Below, in pieces: positions 10,699 through 20,051 of a stretch of 64,000 nucleotides of DNA. Each line of letters opens with the position of its first letter. Positions within the stretch are counted from its first letter, which is position 1. A program made the translations under genes and the position numbers. Origin of the DNA: an uncultured Muribaculaceae bacterium (GTDB taxonomy: Bacteria > Bacteroidota > Bacteroidia > Bacteroidales > Muribaculaceae). The stretch lies in NCBI GenBank assembly GCA_910587235.1, contig CAJUKD010000003.1, forward strand, positions 1 to 64,000. Reading direction: 5' to 3'. Under the pieces are notes generated by a model. The model was not told where the DNA came from. It was given only the letters and a program-made list of their open reading frames with translations, and did not search any database.

Positions 10699-12150
10699 AT
10701 GAAACATATATTTACCGTATTGGCTTTGGCCTTTTTCACAAGCACAGCATCATTTGCCGCAGAGCTGAAAGTCGATTCGATCCATGTGAGTCGTTCCGAC
10801 AGCCTGTTGCGCCTCGACATTGTCATAGATCCGCATGACATCAATCCCGGCCGGGATCGGGAGGTTGTATATACTCCCGTAGTGCGTTCGGCTTCAGGCT
10901 CCGACAGCATAGTGCTGCCCTCGGTCACCATTGCCGGCCGTAACCGCTACTATTCGCATCTGCGCAATAATAGACTTCAGGACGGTGAGATGCTATACAA
11001 TGCCGGCTCAAATGAGCTTGTAAATTATACGGTTTCCGTGCCTTTTATGCCTTGGATGGAACGTTCGCGCATCAACATGGGGCAGACCGAAGGGCATTGC
11101 TGCGACAAGCCCCGGACCGGAAAAGCGACACCGCTCGCCGCTCTCGACTTTGCCGAAGTGCCCTTTGTTCCCACAGGAAAGCCTCCGTATGTCGAGCTTA
11201 CGGGTGATGAAGCCATAGAACTTACAGCCGAGGGCAGTGCATTCATCGACTTTATAGTCAACAGAACTGAAATACGACCGTCATATCGCCGCAACAAACG
11301 CGAGATTGCCAAAATCATAGCGTCGATAGACAAGGTGAAAAACGATCCTGACGCTACAATAACGCGTATCACAATCAAAGGTTATGCCTCGCCCGAAGGT
11401 TCATATTCCAACAATGTCCGTCTGGCTATGGGGCGTACGGCGGCTTTGAAGGACTACGTGCGCGAACATTATCATTTCGCCCCTGAGATTATGAGTACCG
11501 ACTACGAGCCGGAGGACTGGGCGGGACTACGCGCATGGGTAGATAAGTGCACACTGCCCAACCGCGACGGGCTTTTGAGCATTATCGATTCCGACATGCA
11601 ACCCGACCCGAAGGATCACGAGATGCGTCGCCGCTATCCGTCCGACTATAAGGTAATCCTTGACAGCGTCTATCCTGCACTGCGCCATTCCGACTATACG
11701 GTCCGATACCGGATACGTACATATCAATCGATAGAAGAGCTGATCGAGGCTTATGAAAAGACTCCCGAACGCCTGCGTCCGGTCGACTACCAGCGTATAG
11801 CCGCACACTACGGAAGCGGAACTCCCGCCTTCGATGAAGTGATGCTTGCAGCCGTAGAACGTTTTCCGCATGATGCGGCCGCGAATCTCAATGCCGCCAC
11901 AATAGCTATGAAAGCCGGCGATACAAAAGCCGCGGTCGCTTATCTCGACCGATCCGGGGACAGTGCGGAAGCGACGTATATGCGGGGTGTGCTTGCCGCC
12001 GCCACGGGCGATCTTGATCGTGCCGACCGCTGTTTCAGACTGGCTTCCGACGCAGGCCTTGAGCTTGCCGCCCGCGAACTTGATGCACTGCGGGCACACC
12101 GCCACCGTAAAACTGTAGAATATCTCATAAAACCATCAGGAAAAAAATAA
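10699..12150 (+). CDS. DUF3868 / OmpA-like fimbrial accessory protein
   Basis: The 483-residue product has a signal peptide to about residue 21, a DUF3868-like beta domain (about 25-160), an OmpA-like fold (about 180-290, with ITIKGYASPEGSYSNNVRLAMGRTAAL) and a C-terminal TPR-like helical region (about 355-475). OmpA-like domains bind peptidoglycan, so this protein probably ties the fimbrial machinery to the cell wall. That role is inferred from the fold and from its conserved place between DUF3575 and the major pilin. It starts 16 bp after the DUF3575 gene and ends 35 bp before the pilin gene. Confidence 0.85.
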   Translation: MKHIFTVLALAFFTSTASFAAELKVDSIHVSRSDSLLRLDIVIDPHDINPGRDREVVYTPVVRSASGSDSIVLPSVTIAGRNRYYSHLRNNRLQDGEMLYNAGSNELVNYTVSVPFMPWMERSRINMGQTEGHCCDKPRTGKATPLAALDFAEVPFVPTGKPPYVELTGDEAIELTAEGSAFIDFIVNRTEIRPSYRRNKREIAKIIASIDKVKNDPDATITRITIKGYASPEGSYSNNVRLAMGRTAALKDYVREHYHFAPEIMSTDYEPEDWAGLRAWVDKCTLPNRDGLLSIIDSDMQPDPKDHEMRRRYPSDYKVILDSVYPALRHSDYTVRYRIRTYQSIEELIEAYEKTPERLRPVDYQRIAAHYGSGTPAFDEVMLAAVERFPHDAAANLNAATIAMKAGDTKAAVAYLDRSGDSAEATYMRGVLAAATGDLDRADRCFRLASDAGLELAARELDALRAHRHRKTVEYLIKPSGKK

Positions 12151-12185
12151 TTCTTATTATTTAATAATCATCTAATCACAACGCA

Positions 12186-13991
12186 ATGAAAAAACTTAAT
12201 GGATTTCTTGCAGGCTTCTCCGCCATCGCTTTGCTGGCATCGTGCTCCAACGACGAACCGGCAAACGGCGGCAATGGTGAAAACAAGCCTGAAGGTGAAC
12301 TGGCCTATATGACCATCACTATCAACGACGTCAATGCCTCGCGTTCGACAGAAGGCGGTGACCTTACACCCAGCGCCATTGAAAACGAGCATTCGGTTAA
12401 AAACGTCCGCTTCTTTTTCTATGACGAGAACGGCAATCTGGTTCACACAGCGTCCGACCTTACACCCGGTGTGACCGACCAGGGTGCCGACCGCCCCAAT
12501 GTCGAATATATAGGCACACAGAGCATCCTTGTGCTGGAAGGTCTGAAATCCAATACTTTCCCCAGCTATATGCTGACAGTCATCAATGCTCCCGACTTCA
12601 ATGCCGAAGGACTTACACTTGAAAACGCCGGGCTTTCTCTTGCCAATTATAAAAATAGCGAAGGCAATTTTGTCATGACTACCTCTTCATTCAAAGGTAC
12701 TAAGGACAATCACAACGACAAGTACTATTGGGCTACAAAACTTGAATCGAAGAACTTCTATACTTCGGAAGCCGCAGCCCGACAGGATAACAATCCGGTT
12801 CAGGTCTATGTGGAGCGTCTTGCTGCAAAAGTTCAGGTGGCTATCACCGCCACAAAGACGGAAAACGGCCTATATAAACTCAACCAGACCCTCTCCGGTG
12901 TGGATAACAGCACTAACGGTGACAATACAGCCGACGCCGAACTCTATCTCAAGGTCGTAGGATGGGGGCTTAACGGTACTGCCGAGAAATCCTATCTCAG
13001 CAAACAGCTGAATCTTGACTGGACTTTCGCCAACTGGACATGGAACGATGCAGACAGATGGCGTTCATACTGGTCGAAATCATGCCTCTATGGCAAGACT
13101 ATTGATATAACAACAGGTCAGACAGGTGAAAGCGGCCTTTTCCTGAACTATACCACAGCTCCTGAGCTTAACAAAGAGTTCGGTCTGGAAGATGTGGCTG
13201 CAAAAGTCGCTTACTGCAATGAGAATACCAATACACCTGATATGATTACCGAAGACAAGACTGATCCTCAGGGAGCTTCTTACAAATCGGTAATCACAGC
13301 CCGTACAACACATGTCGTGCTCAAGACACAGGTATGCAAAGCCGACGGCACGCCTATCGACCTTATTACATACCGCGGAATGCTTTTTACTACCGAGTAC
13401 TATATGGCTACGCTGCTTAACCAGATTAAAAACGGGTCAAGCAAACTGAACTTCTACTATCTTGATGCAAGCAAAACCGAGGACAATGCCACAGTCAATG
13501 ACTATGTACAGGTTTCAACCGAAGATCTGAAAGTAGAAAAAGATGGCAACAAACTCGGTGTGGTGAAAATTATCCTTGCCGACGAAAGCAAGCAGCTCTA
13601 TGTGAAGACTACCGATGAAAGCGGCGACCACTTCAAAAAGGCTGATACAAGCAATGCCGATCAGGATCTTCCCGCTCTTCTTGCAGCAGCACAGACTGGA
13701 GAAGCAATCAACCACCACGATGGTTACACTACCTACTGGATTCCCATCGAACATCTTGCAGCAGTGGAAAAGACAGGCAACAAGGCTGATGAAGGATATT
13801 ATGGCGTAGTGCGCAATCACTGGTATCAGCTCAACATATCGCAGTTCTCAAAAGTCGGCCATGGTGTATTCGATCCTGAGAACGGCTCTGAAATCATCAT
13901 ACCCGACGATCCTGAAGATGTATTCTACTATCTTGCCGCCCGCATCAACATCCTGTCCTGGAAGATTGTCAAACAGAACGTGACACTTTAA
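12186..13991 (+). CDS. Mfa1-family major fimbrial subunit
   Basis: The 601-residue lipoprotein precursor has a lipobox LASC (Cys20), a low-complexity linker and a fimbrillin body. Mfa1-type landmarks are the closing segment YGVVRNHWYQLNI and the final strand ILSWKIVKQNV, which ends two residues from the C-terminus. In Porphyromonas these pilins are lipidated, exported and cut after an Arg in the first strand. Arg53 in NASRSTEGG sits where such a cut is expected, so a trypsin-like maturation protease is inferred. Polymerisation by strand exchange is known for the family. It is followed by a 159-bp gap holding a strong hairpin, which should make it the most expressed gene of the operon. Confidence 0.88.
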   Translation: MKKLNGFLAGFSAIALLASCSNDEPANGGNGENKPEGELAYMTITINDVNASRSTEGGDLTPSAIENEHSVKNVRFFFYDENGNLVHTASDLTPGVTDQGADRPNVEYIGTQSILVLEGLKSNTFPSYMLTVINAPDFNAEGLTLENAGLSLANYKNSEGNFVMTTSSFKGTKDNHNDKYYWATKLESKNFYTSEAAARQDNNPVQVYVERLAAKVQVAITATKTENGLYKLNQTLSGVDNSTNGDNTADAELYLKVVGWGLNGTAEKSYLSKQLNLDWTFANWTWNDADRWRSYWSKSCLYGKTIDITTGQTGESGLFLNYTTAPELNKEFGLEDVAAKVAYCNENTNTPDMITEDKTDPQGASYKSVITARTTHVVLKTQVCKADGTPIDLITYRGMLFTTEYYMATLLNQIKNGSSKLNFYYLDASKTEDNATVNDYVQVSTEDLKVEKDGNKLGVVKIILADESKQLYVKTTDESGDHFKKADTSNADQDLPALLAAAQTGEAINHHDGYTTYWIPIEHLAAVEKTGNKADEGYYGVVRNHWYQLNISQFSKVGHGVFDPENGSEIIIPDDPEDVFYYLAARINILSWKIVKQNVTL

Positions 13992-14021
13992 TACGTATTT
14001 ATTCAATACACCATAATCACC

Positions 14022-14060
14022 GATGTCCTGCGGATGCTTCCGCGGTATCCGCAGGACATC
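14022..14060 (+). terminator. Hairpin after the major pilin gene (terminator or attenuator)
   Basis: GATGTCCTGCGGAT (14022-14035) and ATCCGCAGGACATC (14047-14060) form a perfect 14-bp stem with an 11-nt loop, 30 bp after the pilin stop. The tail is mixed rather than a T run, so partial termination or 3-prime-end stabilisation of pilin mRNA is plausible, with some read-through to the anchor gene. Confidence 0.7.
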
Positions 14061-14150
14061 ATTTCAACACTCTCTCCGCCAATAATTACCGCCTCTCTCT
14101 CTTTTTAACATGATAATTCCGAGCGCTGCGGCGCCTATACATATATTAAT

Positions 14151-15212
14151 GTGATTGTGAAATATATCGTCCGTAAACTTGTCCGCCTGCTGCCTGCTGT
14201 TATTGCCGCCGCCATGTCCGTCGCCTGTGACAGTATCATTTACGATGATGAAGGTGATTGCGCACCGCACTACAAAGTGCGGTTTGTCTACGAACGCAAT
14301 CTCCGTTATGTCGACGCCTTTTCTGCCGAAGTGGAAGAGGTGACGCTATATGTTGTCGACAGCTCCACGGGGAAAGTAATTCTGCGGAAGCATGAAAGCG
14401 GCGAAGCTCTTTCTTCAGGCGATTATATGATGGATGTCGACGTCCCGCCGGGAACATATACGCTTGTGGCATGGTGCGGGCCTGGACACACAACATCGTT
14501 TTCGGTAGGCGAGGCTGTCGATCTCACGGGTCTTACATGCCGTCTGACCGACCGTACACCGACACACCCAGTTGATCTTGGTCTTGACGGCTCGGCCGTA
14601 ACCGGCGATCTTCAGAGGCTGTATCATGGCAAACTCGCTGATGCCGTATTCCCCGACAGTCAGGGCACTCACATATTCACAGTGGATCTTACAAAAAATA
14701 CCAACGACGTGCATATAGTCCTGCAGCATCTCTCAGGGGATCCAGTGGACGAAAGCCGATTCACATTCACCGTTACAGAGCAGAACGGCCTGATGGATTG
14801 GGACAACAGTCTTGCCGATGACGAGATTCTGACATACTATCCTTGGCGGCAGCGCTCCGGTTTTGCAGGAGTTGACGTTCCCGACTATACATCGCCCGAC
14901 GAAAATAGTCCGCGGGCCATAACGGCTGTCAGCGCGGCTGTGGCCGATATAACAGTCGGACGCCTTATGGCCGACCGCAAAGCCATGGTCCGTATATACA
15001 ACGACAACAGTGAGCTTGTCGCTTCTATTCCATTGGTCGATTATGCTCTGTTGGTGAAAGGACGTCATCATCAGCTTTCCGACCAGGACTATCTTGATTA
15101 CTGCGACGATTACAGCATGGTTCTTTTCCTTGACGACAATGGACGCTGGGCCAACCAGCAGATATATATCAACTCATGGCATCTGGTTATTCAGAATGTC
15201 GACGGCATGTGA
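14151..15212 (+). CDS. FimB/Mfa2-family fimbrial anchor subunit
   Basis: The 353-residue product is a lipoprotein with lipobox SVAC (Cys26) and then Mfa2-type sequence (GDCAPHYKVRFVYERN, later GTYTLVAWCG and the closing NSWHLVIQNVDGM). Mfa2/FimB proteins cap the fimbrial base in the outer membrane and limit length. The start is GTG at 14151 or a second GTG at 14157; no ATG fits the signal peptide. A weak start together with the upstream hairpin would keep the anchor scarce relative to the pilin, which fits its known role. The next gene begins 6 bp after the stop. Confidence 0.85.
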   Translation: MIVKYIVRKLVRLLPAVIAAAMSVACDSIIYDDEGDCAPHYKVRFVYERNLRYVDAFSAEVEEVTLYVVDSSTGKVILRKHESGEALSSGDYMMDVDVPPGTYTLVAWCGPGHTTSFSVGEAVDLTGLTCRLTDRTPTHPVDLGLDGSAVTGDLQRLYHGKLADAVFPDSQGTHIFTVDLTKNTNDVHIVLQHLSGDPVDESRFTFTVTEQNGLMDWDNSLADDEILTYYPWRQRSGFAGVDVPDYTSPDENSPRAITAVSAAVADITVGRLMADRKAMVRIYNDNSELVASIPLVDYALLVKGRHHQLSDQDYLDYCDDYSMVLFLDDNGRWANQQIYINSWHLVIQNVDGM

Positions 15213-15218
15213 TGTAAA

Positions 15219-16733
15219 ATGAAATCCGGAACTGTTGTACATACGCATAATATACTGATGCGACATGCTGTAGGAGTTGTTCTTGCAGCATGTCTGTCCG
15301 TGGCCTGCTCTACAATCGAAGAGCAGGAAAGTGGCGGTATGCGCGATATGTCGGCTGTGTTTACCCTTACGGTCAGCGATACCAACCCCTCGCAGGCGTC
15401 ACGCGCACCAGGTCATCTCGGCGATGACTACGACCGTGGCGAGGGCTATGAGAACTATATCGATGTGGCCGGAGGGAATTACCGTTTTTATCTGTTTGAT
15501 GCCGCCGACCGCTATGTTGCCGGGCTTAAAGTCGAGGATGTGATAGCCGAATCCGTTATTCCGGGAGCGAAAACCTATCGCATAGAAACGGTGATTCCGG
15601 CAGGTACAATCAACGCTAAGCCGCTTAAGATTGTGGCTATGGCAAACTGGCCGGATTATGCCGATGAAAGCACCTTGCTTGCGGGCGTGACATCTATTGA
15701 CGATATCAATTCTAATATGTATGATTTCTCAGCCTCGAAGATGACGCTTTCCGAAAGCAATACCATACCCCTTTACGGCATAGGACGCCTGCAGGTGCTT
15801 TCTCCCGGCTCTATGAACCGTATAGACGCCGGAATCATACACATGCTACGTGCTTACGCAAAAGTCGAGGTCCGGAGAAATCCTGATTGTCCATATACGA
15901 TAGAGAGTGTGTCCGTCAGCCGTTATTCATCACGTGGATACTGTGCGCCTGATGACGTATATGACGAATCCGATTATGTCCACGACAGTTACGACAAAGA
16001 CTATACGGCTGCCGCACGCGTTCCGGCCGGTGCCGATATAGCCGGTTCTCTGTCCCTTTCATCCGATGACGGCGGGGAAACGTGGACGGGATACATTCCG
16101 GAATATATCAACAAAGGGCGTCTTGAAAATCAGAAATCCAACATACATATACGTTTTGCGGGAGCTGATGCCGAGGATATAGTGCATTTCAAATATTATG
16201 TAGACGGTATGCCTTCGGAGTCGTTCGACATAATGCGCAACTACTGGTATGTTTTTACGGTCAACAAAACTACTTCGCCGCTCGTACAGATTGTGCCATA
16301 CAACGAAGTAGACCTGCGGCCTGAGTACGGCCTTCTGATCGGGGTTGATCTTGTGCCTGTGCGCGACGAGAACAGTGACATAATCTATTGGTTTGATCCT
16401 GATTCAGGTCAATATTACGGGCTTGACAAACAGACCCCGATAAACAATCCTTTCCTTATCGACCGTGATCCTGTGAATGGGTGGAGCATAGTGCGCGACG
16501 ACAATTATCAGTTTATCTGCTACCACGATATAGTCAATAACATATTCTACGCATCCGATCGCGTGACACGCCTTAAGGATCCGTTTGCCAATGTCGACAC
16601 TTCCACCGGATGGCTGATAATCCTCGATTACGAAACGAATAAGATATACTATTATTTCGACCGCGAGCATTCAAGATGGTATCTGCCTGACAAGACTACG
16701 ATTGTCATAAATCCGTTTGCTCCGAAAAATTAA
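15219..16733 (+). CDS. Fimbrial accessory/minor subunit lipoprotein with C-terminal YD-like repeats
   Basis: The 504-residue product has a lipobox SVAC (Cys30 from this start). An ATG at 15258 gives a tidier 17-residue signal peptide and is the likely alternative. Residues about 45-380 look like a fimbrillin-fold minor subunit (VAGGNYRFYLFDAADRYVAG, later RNYWYVFTVNKT). Residues 382-504 are different: three imperfect repeats of 46, 44 and 33 residues, each with a Y/F-rich strand, a Tyr pair and then an NPF or DPF motif. Such a C-terminal tail is not expected in a fimbrillin that polymerises through its last strand, so a tip or surface-exposed role is inferred. It is cotranscribed with the anchor gene. 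Confidence 0.75.
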   Translation: MKSGTVVHTHNILMRHAVGVVLAACLSVACSTIEEQESGGMRDMSAVFTLTVSDTNPSQASRAPGHLGDDYDRGEGYENYIDVAGGNYRFYLFDAADRYVAGLKVEDVIAESVIPGAKTYRIETVIPAGTINAKPLKIVAMANWPDYADESTLLAGVTSIDDINSNMYDFSASKMTLSESNTIPLYGIGRLQVLSPGSMNRIDAGIIHMLRAYAKVEVRRNPDCPYTIESVSVSRYSSRGYCAPDDVYDESDYVHDSYDKDYTAAARVPAGADIAGSLSLSSDDGGETWTGYIPEYINKGRLENQKSNIHIRFAGADAEDIVHFKYYVDGMPSESFDIMRNYWYVFTVNKTTSPLVQIVPYNEVDLRPEYGLLIGVDLVPVRDENSDIIYWFDPDSGQYYGLDKQTPINNPFLIDRDPVNGWSIVRDDNYQFICYHDIVNNIFYASDRVTRLKDPFANVDTSTGWLIILDYETNKIYYYFDREHSRWYLPDKTTIVINPFAPKN

Positions 16734-16748
16734 AAACGTAATTATCAG

Positions 16749-19700
16749 ATGAAGTCCATATACATATCCGCTTTAATGGCTGTTCTTCTGGCGGTGTTGT
16801 CATGCGCATGCACCGATGAAATTGAATTGCCCGACGGCATAGGAGGAACATTCGACGGCAGTATACGTCCGCTTTCGGTAGAACTCGCTTTTGAGCCTTC
16901 GGCAGAGAATATGCTGGAATCGCGTGCTGACAAAGGCGATGTGATGCAGGACATAAATTCGCTCCGTCTGTTCGTGTATGGGGAGGACGGCATTCTGCTC
17001 GGCGATTATCTTGTCATGAACGGCGGTACAGGAGTCGATGTGCCCGGAGTAATAAGCAACGTGGTTTACAGCAGGGCCGATAACCGCCTGCCGCACGAAT
17101 CGGAACTGCAGGACGACAGCAGTGGCCGTGTCACGTTCAGTTTCAATATACGCACAGGCCGTTATTATATATACGCGGTGGCTAATGCCGACGATTTGCA
17201 GCCGGAACAGTATAGCACCCGTGATAAACTTAAATCGGTATCCCGTCCTTGGATTGTGGGCAATATTGCCGCCAACAGCGAGATGTTCGGCACTTTTTCC
17301 AATGCACCCGACCGAGGTGCGGCCGCTGCCGATGTTCCGGTGGCTGTGACTACGGAAGTTGTGAAAATGCATTGCTGGCTCCGACGGCTTGCGTCAAAAG
17401 TGACTGTGGCCTTCGACGGCACGCAGCTCTACGACAATGTGCAGGTATTCATCGATTCCGTGTCGCTCTACGACATACCCCGTAACTGCACGCTTGGAAT
17501 GCCCAACACTCCGGGACGCGACCTCTCTTCGCCGTTGGCGGACGCCATGTTAGCTCCATCGCAACGATATACGGCTGCTAACGGCCTGATATATCGGGGT
17601 GATGTCGATGTCATACAGGACTTGCAATCCAACGGAATGCTGACTCCGGGAAATTATCTGCACGTATGCAACACGGCGCATCCATATCTCGGCAAAGGTG
17701 AAGAGGGCAGTGACATCACCGGAATTGACAAACGCCATGCTCATAGCGCGAAGTCATTGTTCTTTTATGAGAACATGCAGGGAAAGGGACGTGCAGGCTG
17801 CAAGCTGCAGGATTCCGACGGAAATAACAAGATTGACAATCCGGAACCTGTGGTCGGCGACCTGTCGTCAGGATGGAAGGATGGCAAAGCCTACGGAACA
17901 TATGTGGAAGTACACGGATGGTATCGTTGCGCTACATCCGACGGTCATGTGGGGCAAGGTCCTATCCTATACCGTTTTATGCTTGGCAAGGATACGGACA
18001 GCGATTTCGATGCCGAACGCAACACCCACTATCAGCTGACACTCAGATTCAAGGGCTATGGCAATGATGCCGACTGGCATATAGTCTATTCTCACGAAAG
18101 AGGTATTCAGGTAGCATCGCCGCAATATGTCAGTTATCTTTTCAATAAAAAGATGATGACTACGGTGAAAGTGAGGGGTGATATACCTGCCGGTTGCTAT
18201 CTTAAGGCTGAGATAACAGATAACGATTGCCGTCCGTGGGGCGACGGTTCTACTGATTTTCCTCCTGTGGGCAAGGACTTCTTCTCGCCCGTGGCTCTGA
18301 AATACGATGAGAATTATCTCGGTTTCCTTTCGATTCGTCAGACCAACGTCGTGAAAATCGAGGCTCCGGGTTACGAAGGAATCCCATCATCTGAGTATGA
18401 TGAGCATTTGGCTTATAATACCTTGAAGAATCATTATAAAGACGGAAATAAAGGTATAAGATATTATAAGATAGAACCGGGGGCATATGACTCCAATGAA
18501 GTGGGAGAAAACGGTCGATATTTTGTCGAGGCGACTTTGCTTGGTTCGAAGGATCAGGTATTGGAGCGAGTGTTCAATGTGCCGCTTTATACCCGCGCGA
18601 AAGAGCTTGTCACGTGGACAGGCTTTACGGGTAATAATCCGTATACGGAATATCCTCGCCATTCTGTTGTGACGTTCACTGTCGTCGACGGTGAAGGAGA
18701 GTCGGCCAAACCTGTTCCCGGCTTCAAGCCTGTCAAGCTTGATGTGATCCAGGTTCGTCGCGTGGAGAATCCCAAAGGCGTATGGCGCAGCATGAAGAAC
18801 AATGATCCGTTCCATGTCACTCTCACGCGCCGGCCGAGTGAGCATGCCACCGTGTTCGAGGCTTTTAATTCAATAGGCAAATGGAGTGCCGAGGTACTTA
18901 CGGCGACAGGATCGCCGCAGGTCGTAACACTCAGTACTACGGAAGCCGGATCCGGAAGCGGCAACCGCCCTCAGAACATGGTATCGCGAATAGAGGGCGA
19001 AACGGAGCATCCTGTCGATTTTATGATAAATTTTACCGGAGCGAAAGGTTGTGCGGTCGTAAGGGTGCGTTATCATGATTTTTCGTGCGAGCACGATATT
19101 TTCTGCCGTAAAGGATTTGAGGACGAAATAGATCTTGTCGGCGATGGAAAACTGCTGTGGAGCACGTTCAATGTACATCATTTCGAGGGCAATGTGCCTG
19201 TAATGACCGTTAATCCGGTGCAGGAAGGCTCGCTTTTTCGCCATTGCAGCAAGGATGCGATTCTTGCTCATAACAATACGGATCCGTCGAAAGGACTTGG
19301 GAAAAATCCCGGTGCTCTGAAAATGCTTATGAGCGACGGTACGACGAAATGGAAAGTATGGGGGGAAATGCCGCACGACAACGGGATGATTGTTACGGAT
19401 AACACATTGAACCGATCTTATTACAAATGGGAGATTGATGGCGGCGACAAATCCTGGAGGATTCCTACCGGGGAAGATTTCTATACGTTTATTTCCGACG
19501 ATGCCAAGAAAATGGATTTTGTCGTAAGCAAGGCATACGGTGTTCTCTATGGGGATGGAGCGACAGAAGTACAGACTGCGACATCGGATGCCTACGGTTA
19601 TGCAGACGAGAACGGCGCTCCTTCGAAAAAAGGCATGCGGGGTGTCTTTGTCTATAACAACCGTAACTGGGCACAGATATTTTTCCCTATAGGAATGACC

Positions 19701-20048
19701 GGTTATGGCCGCCGAAAAGGGGGTGCGCTGAACGGTGAAACCGAGGGCGTTATGCGCTATGCCAACCGTGCCACAAAAATGGATGTGAATACTTACAGGG
19801 ACTTTCTTAGCACACGTCCGATGTTCTATCGCCTGTATGAGTATCCGGGTGCGATATACTGGCATCAGCATTTTTATGAAGGCACATTGCCCAAGAAAGA
19901 AATCAATGGCAAAGAATTCGAGATTTATACCTACTCTTCGGCATTCGATATCAATTACTATACCATGGGTTTCGAGGGCTTCGGCAACAATGCAATGAGT
20001 GGAAACACAGACGCCTGTTTTATCAGGCTTGTGCGGCCGGTCAAATAA
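16749..20048 (+). CDS. Large DUF4906-type fimbrial tip/accessory lipoprotein
   Basis: A 1099-residue lipoprotein precursor, with Cys19 or Cys21 in LSCAC as lipidation site. The N-terminal 450 residues are fimbrillin-like (LRLFVYGEDG, RYYIYAVANADDL, NTHYQLTLRFKGYG). The middle is beta-rich. The C-terminal 300 residues carry a globular domain ending NTDACFIRLVRPVK, like the lectin-like Fib_succ_major domains that end many surface proteins. This is the DUF4906 arrangement seen in Bacteroidales fimbrial loci. Being last and largest, it is the best candidate for the adhesive tip. Its stop is 3 bp from the stop of the converging mcrC gene, with no hairpin between. Confidence 0.8.
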   Translation: MKSIYISALMAVLLAVLSCACTDEIELPDGIGGTFDGSIRPLSVELAFEPSAENMLESRADKGDVMQDINSLRLFVYGEDGILLGDYLVMNGGTGVDVPGVISNVVYSRADNRLPHESELQDDSSGRVTFSFNIRTGRYYIYAVANADDLQPEQYSTRDKLKSVSRPWIVGNIAANSEMFGTFSNAPDRGAAAADVPVAVTTEVVKMHCWLRRLASKVTVAFDGTQLYDNVQVFIDSVSLYDIPRNCTLGMPNTPGRDLSSPLADAMLAPSQRYTAANGLIYRGDVDVIQDLQSNGMLTPGNYLHVCNTAHPYLGKGEEGSDITGIDKRHAHSAKSLFFYENMQGKGRAGCKLQDSDGNNKIDNPEPVVGDLSSGWKDGKAYGTYVEVHGWYRCATSDGHVGQGPILYRFMLGKDTDSDFDAERNTHYQLTLRFKGYGNDADWHIVYSHERGIQVASPQYVSYLFNKKMMTTVKVRGDIPAGCYLKAEITDNDCRPWGDGSTDFPPVGKDFFSPVALKYDENYLGFLSIRQTNVVKIEAPGYEGIPSSEYDEHLAYNTLKNHYKDGNKGIRYYKIEPGAYDSNEVGENGRYFVEATLLGSKDQVLERVFNVPLYTRAKELVTWTGFTGNNPYTEYPRHSVVTFTVVDGEGESAKPVPGFKPVKLDVIQVRRVENPKGVWRSMKNNDPFHVTLTRRPSEHATVFEAFNSIGKWSAEVLTATGSPQVVTLSTTEAGSGSGNRPQNMVSRIEGETEHPVDFMINFTGAKGCAVVRVRYHDFSCEHDIFCRKGFEDEIDLVGDGKLLWSTFNVHHFEGNVPVMTVNPVQEGSLFRHCSKDAILAHNNTDPSKGLGKNPGALKMLMSDGTTKWKVWGEMPHDNGMIVTDNTLNRSYYKWEIDGGDKSWRIPTGEDFYTFISDDAKKMDFVVSKAYGVLYGDGATEVQTATSDAYGYADENGAPSKKGMRGVFVYNNRNWAQIFFPIGMTGYGRRKGGALNGETEGVMRYANRATKMDVNTYRDFLSTRPMFYRLYEYPGAIYWHQHFYEGTLPKKEINGKEFEIYTYSSAFDINYYTMGFEGFGNNAMSGNTDACFIRLVRPVK

Positions 20049-20051
20049 AAT

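Noticed and set aside
18870..19871. 333-codon open frame antisense to the large DUF4906 gene
   Set aside because: Composition is His/Arg/Ile-rich without domains, as expected for the complement of a coding strand.
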